From positions 1,922,001 through 1,986,000 of the forward strand of contig JAJTTP010000005.1 of the NCBI GenBank assembly GCA_023313575.1: 64,000 nucleotides of DNA, in the 5' to 3' direction. Below, piece by piece: positions 12,816 to 24,723 of the stretch. How positions within the stretch are numbered: the first letter of the stretch is position 1; the number at the start of each line of letters is the position of its first letter. The position numbers were made by a program, and so were the translations under genes. The notes below the pieces were generated by a model, which saw only the letters and a program-made list of their open reading frames with translations, had not been told where the DNA came from and made no database searches. The DNA comes from Eutypella sp. D-1 (lineage: Eukaryota; Ascomycota; Sordariomycetes; Xylariales; Diatrypaceae).

Positions 12816-14034
12816 AGGTCGCGTATGAGCTGGACCGAAGTAGTGCTGCCCAGCAGATAATAGCTGCTTTCCACTGTCCGCCTTGTCGGGTGAGTACGCC
12901 GTTCGGGACTTCTGAGAATTTGTTTGGCTTTAATCTCGCGAAGGAATACGGTTTGCGTTGCGGATTTTCGGTATGCGTATGTTCTTTTTTCTAGTTGACG
13001 GTTTCACCACTCCACGTGGCGCTCAAGATGACGCAGGTCAACAACCTCCCCCCCTCCCAACCAACAACCTAGGATGACTATAAAACCTCGTCTCGTCACT
13101 TCGTCCCACTCTTTACTGTGCCTAACTGTGTTAGGTTTTCTTTCCCCTTTTCTTTTGGTCGGGTCAAATTGGGAAAGGGCTGTATCAGGTAGTTTAGGAA
13201 TCGATTCAGTTATTATCCGGACCTTTTGTGACGCAGGCGGGAAAACTCGCCTTACTACTGCTCGCTATTTGTTACTCTTTGTGACCGACAGAAGGATCCT
13301 GACGAACTATAACGGGTCATAGTAGGACACCCCTTTCATACTGGGCTTACATGTACTGTAGGTAGTAGGTATGAGCCGCCAGGCGTGTTTTAGGAATTAC
13401 TGCGTATCACCCCCTTCACACTATTTGGTATTGGCAGGTGCCTATAGGATGAGTATAGCGTGAGAAATGTAGATACCTGGGATGCATGGACCGATACCCG
13501 TAGATGGCACCCCTAATACATCGATATATAGAAGTTGGGACATACGCAATTACCTGTTAGAACTCCTGTATGTCATGGCAAGTACGTACGTGCGTAGTGC
13601 TGCGTATAACTCGAAGGTAACCTGGAATTTAGGCTGTTATTAAAGTGCTGTTAATAGAACATCATCCCATTGTCACTGAACCGGTCTAGTCCTGGCTTTC
13701 CGGGATCGATCTACACAGCCAATGTACAAGTAAGTTTAAAAGTATGTAGGTACACTTACTTCGTACTTGTGCACTAATGCAAAATAAGTATTAAAAGGAA
13801 CCTCGGAAATCTCTTAGCTTCAAGTTAATAGGCATGTGGGGTGCATACATACATACATCCTGTTGCCAAAAGTAGAAACAACGGGGGGTTCGCGCCATTC
13901 TGGTCAGCGAATCAGAACGGTTTGGTGCAAGTTGTCCTTTTTAGTTATCCATACTTCACTACCTACTATGCCAACAATACCTAAACCTACCGACCTACCT
14001 CCAGAGAGGTACCTTGCATACGCTGCCTACTGCC

Positions 14035-14193
14035 CGCTGCTCGCTACCCGCTACCCGCTTCCCTATAATCTTGACCGGGAGATGTTCATATTATAAGGTT
14101 CTGTTCTTTCGGGCATTGCAGGCGCCTTTCCAAATACAAACTTCGAGGACTGTAGGTTCAACTGTGGAATTCCTACCCGCTACCCGCTACCCG
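14035..14193 (+). repeat. TACCCGC heptamer tracts
   Basis: Two short tracts of the unit TACCCGC occur, at about 14040-14060 and 14173-14193, separated by unique sequence. They are imperfect tandem repeats in the ERV41 upstream region. Confidence 0.75.
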
Positions 14194-14332
14194 TTCGACG
14201 TTTGGGTGACCGGATTACCACGAACAACTGTGTATATATACAACACCAGCTTTCCACCCCCTATTTTCGACGATCATCGAGCGAACGGACGAGCGAACGA
14301 ACGACCGCATAGGGATAAGGGGGGGTCGCATC

Positions 14333-14376
14333 GTATACGGGCATACGGGTATTCGGGTATACGGCTATACGGCTAT
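14333..14376 (+). repeat. CGGGTATA / ACGGCTAT tandem tract adjoining the ERV41 start
   Basis: Units of about 8 bp (ATACGGGC, ATACGGGT, ATTCGGGT, ATACGGCT) end four bases before the ATG at 14381. They therefore probably form part of the 5' leader. Confidence 0.75.
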
Positions 14377-14380
14377 CACG

Positions 14381-15784
14381 ATGAACGGCTACGACGAGAA
14401 ACACCACTACGACGATGAGCCGCAAGGGGGCTTCGTGCGCGCCTTTGATGCCTTCCGTGAGCAGCCCTTCATACGATAACCCCCTTTGGAGAATCCCAAG
14501 TCACTTTACTAACTACGGCCGGGGCAAAACAGCCAAGTCGAAACCGCAGTACGTGACGCGGACGTCGGGCGGCGGGAAGTGGACGGTGATCATCACGTTG
14601 ATCTCGTGCGCGCTGGTGTGGACGGAGCTGGCGCGGTGGTGGCGGGGCGAGGAGAACCACACCTTCACCGTCGAGAAGGGCATCGGCCGCGAGATGCAAA
14701 TTAACCTCGACATCGTCATGCGCATGCAGTGCAAGGACCTGCACGTGAACGTCCAGGATGCCGCCGGCGACCGCATCCTCGCCTCCGCCCGCCTCCAGCA
14801 GGATCCCACCCAGTGGAAGCACTGGGTTGATGCCAAGGGCGTCCACCAGCTCGGCACCGACGAGCACGGCCGCGCGGTAACCGGCGCCGGCTATGATCCC
14901 TGGCAGAACGATGAGGGGTTCGGTGAGGAGCATGTTCACGATATCGTTGCTGCTGGCCTCAAGAAGGCTCGCTGGCACAAGACCCCTCGTGTCCGCGGTT
15001 ACCCCGACAGCTGCCGCATCTTCGGTAGTCTCGATCTCAACAAGGTCCAGGGCGACTTCCACATCACCGCCCGCGGTCATGGTTACGCCGAGTTCGGCGA
15101 GCATCTTGAACACGATTGTAAGCTTTTCCCGCTCTCTTCCTGTCCTTTTTCTGTCCCCTCTTCTCACCCTCCCCTCCCAACGTCCCCTCGTACTAACACG
15201 GCATACCAGCTTTCAACTTCTCCCACGTCATCAACGAGCTCTCCTTCGGACCCTTCTACCCCTCCCTCGTAAACCCGCTCGACCGCACCGTCAACATCGC
15301 CACCGCCCACTTCCACAAGTTCCAGTACTTCATGTCCGTGGTGCCGACGATATACAGCACAGACCAATCGGCGTCCGCCCTATCCTTCCTCTCGTCCTCC
15401 CCCCAATCCTCCTCATCACCATCGTCCGCGACCTCACCGACGGACGCGGAGGTCGCGCGCGCGCGCCTGGCAGCCGGCACGGGTGGCGGGCGCACCATCT
15501 TCACGAACCAGTACGCGGTAACGGAGCAGTCGCACGAGATCACGGAGATGAGCGTTCCGGGACTCTTCTTCAAGTACGACATCGAGCCCATCATGCTGAC
15601 CGTCGAAGAGCGCCGCGACGGCCTCCTCGCCCTCCTCGTCAAGGCTACCAACGTCCTCAGCGGCGTCCTCGTCGCCGGCCACTGGACCTTCGCCCTCGCT
15701 GCCTGGGCCCGCGAGGTCCTTGGCCGTCGCCGCTCCTCCCGCAGTGAGGGCGTCATTGGTGCCAAGTCCGAGTACGACGAGTGA
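14381..15784 (+). CDS. ERV41: ERV41/ERGIC2-type ER-Golgi vesicle protein
   Basis: Three exons (14381-14456, 14533-15117, 15210-15784), 411 aa. Both introns have TACTAAC-like branch points and GTGAGC or GTAAGC donors. Erv41 forms a complex with Erv46 in COPII/COPI vesicles and, in yeast, retrieves ER proteins that lack HDEL. The layout fits: a short cytosolic N-terminus with the family's F-DAFPK element created across the first splice; a transmembrane segment at about 41-62; a long lumenal domain with the CRIFGSLDLNKVQGDFHITA motif; and a second membrane segment at about 356-382 before a basic cytosolic tail. The lumenal part has a Ser/Pro-rich insertion around residues 270-310 that is probably a variable loop. 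The start at 14381 is the only ATG giving the FDAF motif in frame. Confidence 0.92.
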
Positions 15785-16312
15785 GTTAGTTGGTTGAGCT
15801 GGGTTGGTTGAGTTTAATAAAGTCAAGGAAGCGCGCGGATAGATCAGCGGAGGAAGGGCGGCTGCGTAGCTCCCCCGTTTGGGTAGATCTAGCTACCTAG
15901 GTACAAAGCCATAGGCCGAGACGGACAGAGAAAAATAAAGATGAAAAGAGGGGTGTTAGAAGGGGGGTTGTTGTTGCATGGCAAAAAGATACACTGGGCT
16001 GGGCAGGGGCTGGCTTTGGCGGGCAGGCGTGCGCGGGCGTTACATTTTTTTCTCTCTCGGAATCTGATTTATATTGGACATCATCGATCAAATCTTTATG
16101 TATTCGTGTTTCTATCCCTATGCTCTCTCATCGTGTTCGTCTTTTCATCTCTGCACATAAAAAGCTGTGGGTATCTTCCTTTTCGTTACTGTCTTTTTTC
16201 TGCTTGTGTATTGCGCTTTTTATATCCCGTGCGAAAAGTCCAAATGGCGCCTTTCTGCAGTGGAACTAGATAGCCTTATCCTATTTTTTATGTTTGTACG
16301 CGAAGCCGAGGG

Positions 16313-16332
16313 TATATATATATATATATATA
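16313..16332. repeat. (TA)10 microsatellite
   Basis: Uninterrupted TA dinucleotides lie in the convergent 3' region. Confidence 0.9.
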
Positions 16333-16548
16333 CACGTGCCCACCATGATCGTGACAATCACGTCCCAGAATCCATCACTCGACACGAGAGTAAAAATAGT
16401 AATTAATCAGCATGCTTGTTATTATCATACACATCCATGAGTGACATACTCCATAACATCTCCCCTCTTTAAGTAAACCCTCAATGAAGAATATATCCAG
16501 TCCATAAATTCATACATATAAGTAGACCCCTCCACGCCCCGTAACCAA

Positions 16549-16565
16549 GGGGGGGGGGGGGGGGG
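16549..16565 (+). repeat. G17 homopolymer
   Basis: Seventeen consecutive G residues. The exact length may be an assembly estimate. On the + strand the tract could form quadruplex-like structures. Confidence 0.9.
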
Positions 16566-16654
16566 AGCGAACCCGCTCATGTCTTCCAGTCAAAAGGGGA
16601 AGAAACCAAAAAACAATAGTGACGCTGCGCTATGCTGTCCAATTCCCCTGCTAT

Positions 16655-16684
16655 CATGCCATGCCATGCCATGCCATGCCATCC
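16655..16684 (+). repeat. (CATGC) pentamer tract
   Basis: Five perfect CATGC units are followed by one CATCC variant. Confidence 0.9.
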
Positions 16685-17251
16685 ATTTTATTTAAGGGAA
16701 AAGAGGGAAGGTTCCGGATAACTAAAACTGTCCCTGATTCTAATAAATCGCTCCCAGCCAAAAAAAAATAAAAAATTTAAATGATGATGGTGATGATGGT
16801 ATCTCGCTCGCGCAGTAAAGCATAAGAAAGAAAGAAGCGGAAGTCTATTTCGCTTCCGTTCCATCCCGTCCACTTCCACCCCGTCCACTATTGCGTACGC
16901 ACGCATGTATGCGCATACACATCGTATACCTATCTCCCATGTCCCTTAGTGAGTGGCTCGCCGCTCCGCCCCGCACCGGCTTGTTAATATATATGGATAT
17001 ATATGTTTATTCCTCCCATCCCTCCCCAACGATCTCCCTTACCTCGGGTATACATACGGTCTCCGTATGTAACATAAATGAGAAGCAGTTACGCAGACGC
17101 GCCAAACCGGACGGACATAATAAGCCTGCCAGCCACAACCTCCCTATTACCTAACCGAAACGAGCCCAACCCACCATGACAACCGAGTATCCAAAAAAAG
17201 GGGCGAGGTACCAGCAGGCGAGCCGAATACAAACATGGCTAACCACACCAC

Positions 17252-20200
17252 TCACTGCAAGAGCAGCGCGTCCTCGTCGAGCCGGCCGAATAGGCCCTCG
17301 ATCTCCTCCTCGACGACCTTGAGTTCCTTGGCCACTTGGCCCGTGACTAGGGCGTAAGCGTACAGGAGCGCGTAGTCAGTCTCCTCGACGGCGTCCGTGG
17401 AAGGCACGTTCGCCAGCGCGCCGCCGGCTGCCGCCGCCGCCGCTGCCGCATCCTCTCTCAGCACCTTCGCACTGTAGCTGTTACTGCGGCTGCTGCTGGG
17501 CCTCGTCGCAGTGGTTGTCGCTGCCGTCTTTATCTCGGCGTTCCGGCCCGAGGATGAAGTGGGTGGTGGGGTGCCGGGAGGCACCACGTCGCCATCTGAA
17601 GCGGTCCTAGTAAGTGGAAAGTGCTCTCTACTTGCCCCTTCTCCGCTTTCGCTGTTAGCGGCTGCGGCGATGGCGGTGCTATGCGCCTTGCGGAACTGAA
17701 AGATTTTGCCGAGCAGCTTGTCGCGGATGACCATGACGCTAGGAATGGCGTCGGTGAGGGGATACTCGAGCATGACGCTGGAGGCGAGGACCTGGAAGAC
17801 GTGGCAGATGCGGGCGCAGAGCTGGGCCCGCTCTTCAGCTGTATGCAGCAGCAGCGCGCGCTCGCCCTTCGTGAGCCGTCCCCGCCCCGCATGCTTCTGC
17901 GTCACCACCCCCATAGCGTGGAACGCGTCCAGCAGGCGCTGTGTCGACGCCATCACACGGCCGTACGCCTCGAATGGGAACGGGCCTCGGAGCTCGTACT
18001 CGCTGCGCGCCGCTGCCCGGAGCGTTTGCAGCTGCGTCGCGTATCGCTGCATCGCCGCCTGCTCCCCCGTCCTCATGTAGCTGGCGGGCCCGTCTCCGAG
18101 CCCGGTGTCGCTGCGCAGAAGTATCGCTAGTGGACCACGCTTCCAGATCAGGCCCATCTGCAGGTACAGGACAGCCAGTCCCTCTTTGAACTTGCGACGC
18201 GCCGGCATCGGCCAGATGAGCCGGCAGACCACGAGACCCCAGAGAACGCCGATAGACACTGCGACGACCCGGTGGAGGGCGATCTCTGTGATGATGGGGT
18301 TGACGCCACCCTCGTCGTCATCGTCGTCGTCGACCGTCTGCGTCAGCGAGTAAGCGTAGAGCGACGACACGTTGTAGCTGAGAAGTATGAAGCGAGCCAT
18401 CGGCCCGTTCCCGCGGTCAATCATGATGTAAAACGCAAAGAACGAGACCAGCCAACCAAGGGCCGCGAGGCCGATGACCTCGCCGTCCGTTATCCACCAG
18501 TTAATCAACACGAAAATGGCACCCAGTATAGTGCCACCGAAACGAGCTGCACCGGTAGAGTTTGACGCGCCCACAGTCACGGAACAAACAATCATGAAGG
18601 ACAAGAGTCCCCATTCGCCTCGCCAGCGGGTATAGATTGGTCGGGTACTCGGGAGGAACGCGAACATGGCGTAGAGGGCTGCGCCAATCCCAACCTTAAG
18701 GCCAAAGCGGACTGTGAGAGAATGAAGTCAGTAAGTTGATTACAGGATCAATATATAATGATATAATGATATAAACATACTATCATCTCTCGCGAGAAAT
18801 CTCATAAACTTCAGGAAGCCCTGAGACAATATCCGAATTATCTTGTTCTTCCAACCCTCTTGGCCAGGGCTCGCAATCTCCCACGCGTAGCTGTCTCGCT
18901 TTTTCAACATGGTGTCTGGTATTCCTCGTGGTAATTTAGACTGCCTCAAACGGCGAACTGGGCGTAGTAGATTGCGCTGTTCGGGGTCTTCCGTCTTCGG
19001 TTTCGATGGTCTGAGTTTAATCCATGTCCAGAACTTCAACCACTTCCAAGATCGCCTCTTCTGTTCTGTTAGAAACTTCAAGTCGTCCAGGGCATCGAGG
19101 TATTTCTGCATCTCGTCGGCAAAGCTGAGCAAGCTGAAAGAGAAGTGCCCACACGCTGCAGCCACTTCTTCGAAATCGGCTTGTACCGTCTCTGACCTTG
19201 CCCTTCCTAGCTCAATTGTCCTGTAAAGCTCTCCTAAGGCATCTGCCCGGGCCTCATTATAAAGACTGATGGCATCATTGAGACTTTCCTTAAACTGGTC
19301 TGGGAGGGTTATTGGCTCGCCGGGTGCACCGAAAGGAGGCTCCTTCAAAATCTCTGCCATGGTCTGGACCATAGACTTCATTGGTGGGCCAAGACGACCA
19401 ATGAACAGTTCAAAAATGTCAGAGGGTGTTCGAAGTGACGAAACAGACGCGGCCATAGCGTCTGGGGGTTCTTCTGCAGCAGGGGTCGCAAGGTCCTCGC
19501 GATCGCTTCTCTCATCCGGCGCCTCGTAAATGGAAGAGAGGCCTCCGAATCGTGGTGGGCTCGGAGTCCAGTGGGGCGGGAAGGACTGTGATGACTTTGG
19601 TGAAAACATGGGGGAGGTTGGGCCGAAGGTGTTCGGTGACATCCACCCCATGGCGTTGGAGATCGATATCTCTTTGAGCAGCTCGAACTGGGTATTGGCC
19701 GCGCTCCTAAGACCACCGAGAGACTGGGCGAGATTCTCCATAGATTTGATGACAGCCTTGTCGTGTCTATATACTCTCTCCATCCCCAGAACATAGTACT
19801 CGTACTTGGATTCCCGGGCATTCTTATTCAGCTGGGCTAGAGTTGAGCTGTAGAGAGAAGATGCCTTGGTGAAGGACTTGGAGGTAAACTCGTCCTCATT
19901 CCCGCTCAAGAAACCGTGTGATATCATGGTGAGCATGTCACCGAGTGACGTAGAGGCGGTTCGCATAGATTTACGTAAGGCGTGCCTAGCGGACACAGGC
20001 CAGAACAATACGTTGGCAAGGGTAGATGTCGTAGTTGCCATGAGCAGCATTTTTAGAGACTGGATAATCTTGTGGTTGCTGAAGATACCCGTCTGAACGG
20101 AGTTCTCCTTGGTGACGATGGTGATGATACCAATAGATGCGATGCTGACTCCGACGCTGACCAGGGGGTTGTTCAGCTTCTGCTTCACCCACCCCAGGAA

Positions 20201-21102
20201 TCCCATGCCACCCCCGATGAAAACGATTAAGACCAGAGCATAAGAGAGTTCAACCTGGTCCAGACCGGATCCGAACAAGACCGAGGCGCCCATGGATAGC
20301 GTGCCAATAAGCATGGCATAGCACACGGCAACGATGGCGATGGCGACAGCCTCGACTTGGGAACCCAAGGTCCTCGCGGGATGAAAGTATACCGTTATGG
20401 TCGCAACAATATGTTTGCCGTCGTAGGGTCCCAGAAACTGAGCGGCCGGCTTATAGAAAGTGCCCATACTAGCTATTAGGTAGGCGATGGAGCACTTCAG
20501 GGTGCCGTGCCCCTTGGGTGAGTTTAGCCAAGCCCACATAAGGGCTGCTGTGACTGTGATATTTCGCCATAACGCCTGGAACTTCTGCTTGATAGTCTGG
20601 CCTTCGGTCATGGAGTGCAGTCCTTCGCTTTCCGCGGCTGATTCGAAGGTGGGACGTCGCCAGGTGAACTGTCGCCTCGTACGTTCTCCTGTGCGCGGGT
20701 CAATCCAAGTGCCATTTCGTAACTTCTGTCGGTTCTGCAGCATCGCATTAGCGGTTAGCGATCCCAGAAATGGACGACGTATGGGCTAAGGAACGACGAC
20801 GAAGCGCCGAAGCAATAAATAAAAAGGGATTTTATATGAAGCGCATGTAAAGCGCATGCCAAAGGGGATGATCGTACGCTTCGTAGAGGTGGCTTTACGC
20901 GGCGGGTAGGCTTTGAGGATCTAGGAGGAACACTATTGGGGTTCACACCACCACCGTTACCACCACCATTATCATCGTTGCCACCACCAGCAGTACCACC
21001 ACCACTACTACTGCCGCCGGTACTACCGCTACTGCTACCAAGGGCGCCCGCTCCACCAACAGGTTCACTGGCGCCATTCCCGGCGACATTGGTGGTGTCC
21101 AT
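17252..21102 (-). CDS. ArAE_2/BRE4-family integral membrane protein
   Basis: Three exons (21102-20878, 20734-18781, 18711-17252), predicted 1212 aa. The N-terminal 75 residues are Gly/Ser/Asn-rich. A first membrane module follows (about 110-290, with hydrophobic helices such as AVAIAIVAVCYAML), then a long hydrophilic region, then a second module whose first helix is assembled across the second intron (RDD|IRFGLKVGIGAALYAMFAF), with further helices to about residue 900. This double arrangement matches the fungal DUF2422/DUF2421 proteins related to aromatic-acid exporters (FUSC-like) and to yeast Bre4. Substrate and membrane location are unknown. The second intron (18780-18712) is well supported. 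The first is less certain: a GTAAAG donor nine codons upstream is also in phase. Both proposed ends are typical of fungal proteins of this class. Confidence 0.83.
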
Positions 21103-22004
21103 GGTTCCTTGGCGGGTTCTTCTCACGTTGCTAATTGATCCTCTTTCTGCTTATCCCCACGAAGATCCTACCAAGAATGAGGCCGCAGCATAGTCTTATG
21201 TATTTGGATGTGTCAAGTCTTAAAAAGCCCACTGATTAGACTCTAGACTTTCAAGGTAAAAAAGTAAGCTTCAAGAGCTCTATTGTGTATTTAGGTATCT
21301 CGAGGTGGACTATGCAGTAGAAGCCGATATGCAGCAGATGCAGGAAATGACGGTAGTCTCCGGTAGTCTCAGGGTAGCTAGAGTCGCGTTACCGTTACCC
21401 CCAGCCGTTTTGTCCGTCAGTAGGTCAGAATCAGATCATCAGCTGCCATCCACTAACTCCTTTTAGAGGAGAGCGGACACGGGGGAGGGGGGAGAGGGAA
21501 TGATGGAGAATGATGGGAAATAAGGAGGGGATGAAATGGATTTCTCGACCGAAATGGGAGAATGATGGGTCAGCCGAACGCACGCAGGCTTTGACAGAAT
21601 ATTGTTGGGTCAGTGGGTGTGGTGGACAGAGAGGGTGTGGTGGCATCGATGATTTGATTTGTACCGAAGATGTAATGACGACCATTATAACAAATAGTGG
21701 TGTTTATTTTACGAAAAATGATTACTTGGTAACGAGACATATGACGATCTAGGTAACTAACAGCCCCCTGTTAATGCCCGAGACCTGCATAGTACATAGC
21801 AACTGCCTGGTTACAGGTTACTCTGTCCGGGCAGCTTTTCTACAAAACATACTTAGATAGGTTATACATCGTCATCCCGCATTATTAGCGCAATTTGCAA
21901 TTACGCAGAAGCAAGCAATGTTCTGCCGGTGCACCTGCCTTCCACTTTCCTGACTTGCTGGCCTTTTTTGGCTTGCATCAGTTGCATCCGCAGCCCGCTA
22001 ACTC

Positions 22005-22345
22005 CATACCTAGGTATGTATTCCCGGATGTAGATAGAAGACATACAAGTATGTACATACCTAGGTATGTAGGCCAGTTCTGCCAGTCTTGCCCAGTGAC
22101 GCGACATCTATCACGTGTTACATACCTAGGTAGGTACAGCTAACTAGCGAGAAACGGTAACACGCGTATGCGTCAGGTAACGTCGCCTGTGATGCTAGCC
22201 CGTGATGTTACGCATGGCAAGGCATGTTATGTTACGAAATGCACACTATTCTAAGTACCTAACCTAAGTAGGTACCTGTTTAAGGTTAAGGTTATCCGCC
22301 CTTGCCCCAGAGCTACCTACCTAGGTACTTAGGTAGGTAGGTAAT
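22005..22345. repeat. TACCTAGGTA palindrome cluster
   Basis: CATACCTAGGTATGTA-type palindromes occur near 22010, 22060 and 22120, followed by ACCTACCTAGGTACTTAGG near 22315. These are among the best-preserved members of the intergenic motif family. Confidence 0.8.
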
Positions 22346-22427
22346 AGCGACCTCCAGGGCACGTACACTGTAATATCCTCCAAATCACAGCGTGCATAGT
22401 AGACAAATTCCTCATCAGCAGGCTTCT

Positions 22428-22492
22428 TCTCGTCTCGTCCCGGCTTGTCTCGTCCCAGCTTGTCTCGTCTCATCTCGTCTCGTCTTGTCTTA
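22428..22492 (+). repeat. CTCGTCT-type degenerate tandem repeat
   Basis: Units of 5-10 bp (TCTCGTC, TTGTCTCGTC, TCATCTCGTC) repeat over about 65 bp, 190 bp upstream of the start codon at 22682. Probably part of the leader or core promoter. Confidence 0.8.
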
Positions 22493-22681
22493 GAATTGCT
22501 ACAGTTGGGCCCCACCGCCGTCCTTTCACGTTTACCCCGTACTTACAGCGAGATTGCTGTGAGATCCGACCTAACCAAAGACCAACCACCCCGCCCTCCC
22601 CCACCCCCCTGCCTGCCCGCCCGCCTACGACAACGCACAAGACGAGGGGAGAGAGGAGAGATACGGGAGAAACGGGAAATC

Positions 22682-23449
22682 ATGGCCAACCTACCCCAGA
22701 AACACCCGCACCTCGGCATCCACCTCACGGACCGCGCCCTAACGCCTCTGATCACGTCCGCGCGAACTCAGCAGCAGCAGCAACAACAACAACGGGAGGC
22801 CCTGACGGCGCTCTCGCGCGCCGCGCTGTCCGCCCACGAGGCGGCGTCGCGTCTGGGTCTGGGGTCACCGCAGCGCGTCGCCGTCGAGCACCGCGACGCC
22901 GGGCCCGTCGTGCTACAGTCCTTCATGAGCGCGTCCTCGGCCTCTGCGTCGCCCGCCCCGTCCTCCTCGAGCCCCGCCTCCTCTCGACGGGCGGGACGCG
23001 GAAGAGGCGGCGGCGGCGGTGGCGGCGCTAATGGGGGCGGCATCGTATCTGGCGGCGACGGAGGGCCCCGCGATCAGGATGATCGGAATGACACTGGCAG
23101 GGAAGACGGCGGCGATACCGCCACCGCTGCAGACGCCAAAGACGAGAACGAAGATAACGACGATGACAGAGACGAGGAGCGCCGGACCCACGACACGCTG
23201 CACAACACGACCGCGCGGCTCCGGCAGGTCCAGCTCGGCCACGACGACGGCGACGACGGCGACGATCACAACGACCGGGGATATGAGGGGAGGAGCGAAG
23301 ACGGAGACGGCGCGGACGTGCCCCCAATGCTCGTCGGCGTCGTCGTGGCGCCCTCAGCTGACGAGGCCCTCGGCGCCCGCCGCGCCGCCGCCAGGCTCGA
23401 ACGCGTGGGCCGCGAGGTCCAGGCCCGTTGGGCTGAGGCTGCTAACTAG
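22682..23449 (+). CDS. Unrecognised protein with acidic low-complexity centre
   Basis: Single-exon frame, 255 aa, starting at the ATG in a good context (AAATCATGGCC). I do not recognise the family. Residues 1-80 look folded (HLGIHLTDRALTPLI, then a Q8 tract, then an Ala-rich helix ending RLGLGSPQRV and GPVVLQSF). Residues 82-205 are low complexity: Ser/Ala, then a Gly run, then Asp/Glu/Arg-rich. The last 40 residues form a hydrophobic strand (MLVGVVV) and a charged helix (RRAAARLERVGREVQARW). That pattern, with ordered ends around a disordered insert, suggests a real protein with an expanded loop. The frame is GC-rich with strong codon bias, as in the neighbouring genes. It could be a small complex subunit. 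No function is assigned. Confidence 0.6.
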   Translation: MANLPQKHPHLGIHLTDRALTPLITSARTQQQQQQQQREALTALSRAALSAHEAASRLGLGSPQRVAVEHRDAGPVVLQSFMSASSASASPAPSSSSPASSRRAGRGRGGGGGGGANGGGIVSGGDGGPRDQDDRNDTGREDGGDTATAADAKDENEDNDDDRDEERRTHDTLHNTTARLRQVQLGHDDGDDGDDHNDRGYEGRSEDGDGADVPPMLVGVVVAPSADEALGARRAAARLERVGREVQARWAEAAN

Positions 23450-24723
23450 GTGGCCTAGAAAGACGGTCGATCGTGGGGGATAGAACGGAATGAAGAAAAC
23501 AAAAAAGAAAACAAAAATGGCACAGCAATAAGGCTGGGCTTGCCCCCCGATCTTCAGCTGCGCCACTATGGCCACCGGCCTCAATACCGACTCCGTCTAC
23601 TGAAGACAGTCGGAGCGGACGGACAGGGTGGATTTTACCTGGGAGGAAAACCCGAAGCCAGCAACGCACACCCGCCCCGAGCCGGCCCTTCCCTTGCCTA
23701 GTACTCGCCAAACGGCATAGCTTGCTCGCCTTCGAGCTACCTCCCCGTATCTACCCATGCGACTCCCTCGTATCCTAAACCATAGACTTCCTCATCCAAT
23801 CCCTCAGTGGCTCCATTACGGACTCGGTCGGTTTTGGCCATCTGCGGATTGCTCCATCAGATCCATGGCATTAGCTACCCATGTATTGCCTACTTAGTAG
23901 GGATCCACTTACTCAGCCCAAATCCGTGCGACAACTCGATCCCCCCCCCTCCCCCTTTTCAACTTCAACCCCCTTAATCCAGCCCCCAATGCTCTACCCC
24001 AGCCATCCAGCTAAAGTCAATCTCTAAACCGGGATCACTATCCCAGACTCGTTGACGCACAGCTCTGCTTTCGAGGAGGGGGAGAGGGTGAGAGGAAGGC
24101 CTATGTATTCATTTACCCCATATGTGCGATCGCAATGCATGACGAGAGGCTAGATAGAGCGACCGAACTAGCTGGACAGCCTAACTTAGGGAGGGGAGCC
24201 GGGTTCAGGGTGAGGGGTTGCGCAGAGCCGGGACGGAACGGGGCGGTGCGGGATGGAGACGAGACAGAAGTGGCTTTGTTTGTCCAGTGCTTGCAGTCGA
24301 GCCGAGATGGACAGAGAGAGACGATAGAAGAAGAGGAAGTGAATCGTATCAGCGAGAGACCTTGCCGATTCTAATGGGCAGGACTACGTTATGATCAGAT
24401 GTCCTCTCAATCTATTACTTACAATGCATACATGCGTACACTCCCTGGTAAAACTAGACATGTTTCCAGCTCCCAAATTGAGACCTACTTGTCAAGTTAC
24501 TACAACATCTGCAAATATATCACGATTATCTCACCAAAACTACGCAAAAGGCGCCATCATAATATCTTCTAATCATTTCTTATTTTTTGTTCCTTTGATG
24601 CGTGGCTAGTATGTCTATATACCCATTAATCATTTTGCAATAACCACGCCCGTCCGAGAGTGTTTTGTAAAACCAGTTCGTTCGGGTATCCATCGCATTA
24701 CGCTGCGCCGTCTCCTCTCAGCC
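23450..24723. other. Convergent 3' intergenic region
   Basis: Holds the 3' ends of the gene ending at 23449 (+) and of transketolase (-). It includes a C-rich tract near 23940. No frame longer than about 90 codons, and none resembles a family I know. Confidence 0.6.

Larger units (their letters stand above)
12816..14380. other. Intergenic region with ERV41 promoter and leader
   Basis: The left part holds the NBR1 3' untranslated region. The middle is AT-rich and has several GTAGGTA motifs (for example near 13360 and 13745). The right 350 bp is rich in short tandem repeats leading directly into the ERV41 start codon. No supported gene. Confidence 0.6.
15785..17251. other. Convergent 3' intergenic region rich in simple repeats
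   Basis: The region lies between the 3' ends of ERV41 (+) and the ArAE-type gene (-), so it holds both terminators. It contains a TA run, a G17 homopolymer and a CATGC pentamer tract. No reading frame here looks real. Confidence 0.6.
21103..22681. other. Divergent promoter region
   Basis: Serves as the upstream region for both the ArAE-type gene (-) and the unrecognised gene at 22682 (+). It carries a dense TACCTAGGTA cluster and a CTCGT-type tandem repeat. No supported gene. Confidence 0.6.

Noticed and set aside
18712..20734. Splitting the ArAE-type protein into two genes (17252-18667 and 18781-20743)
   Set aside because: A clean 69-bp intron joins them in frame inside a membrane helix, and fungal relatives carry both modules in one protein.
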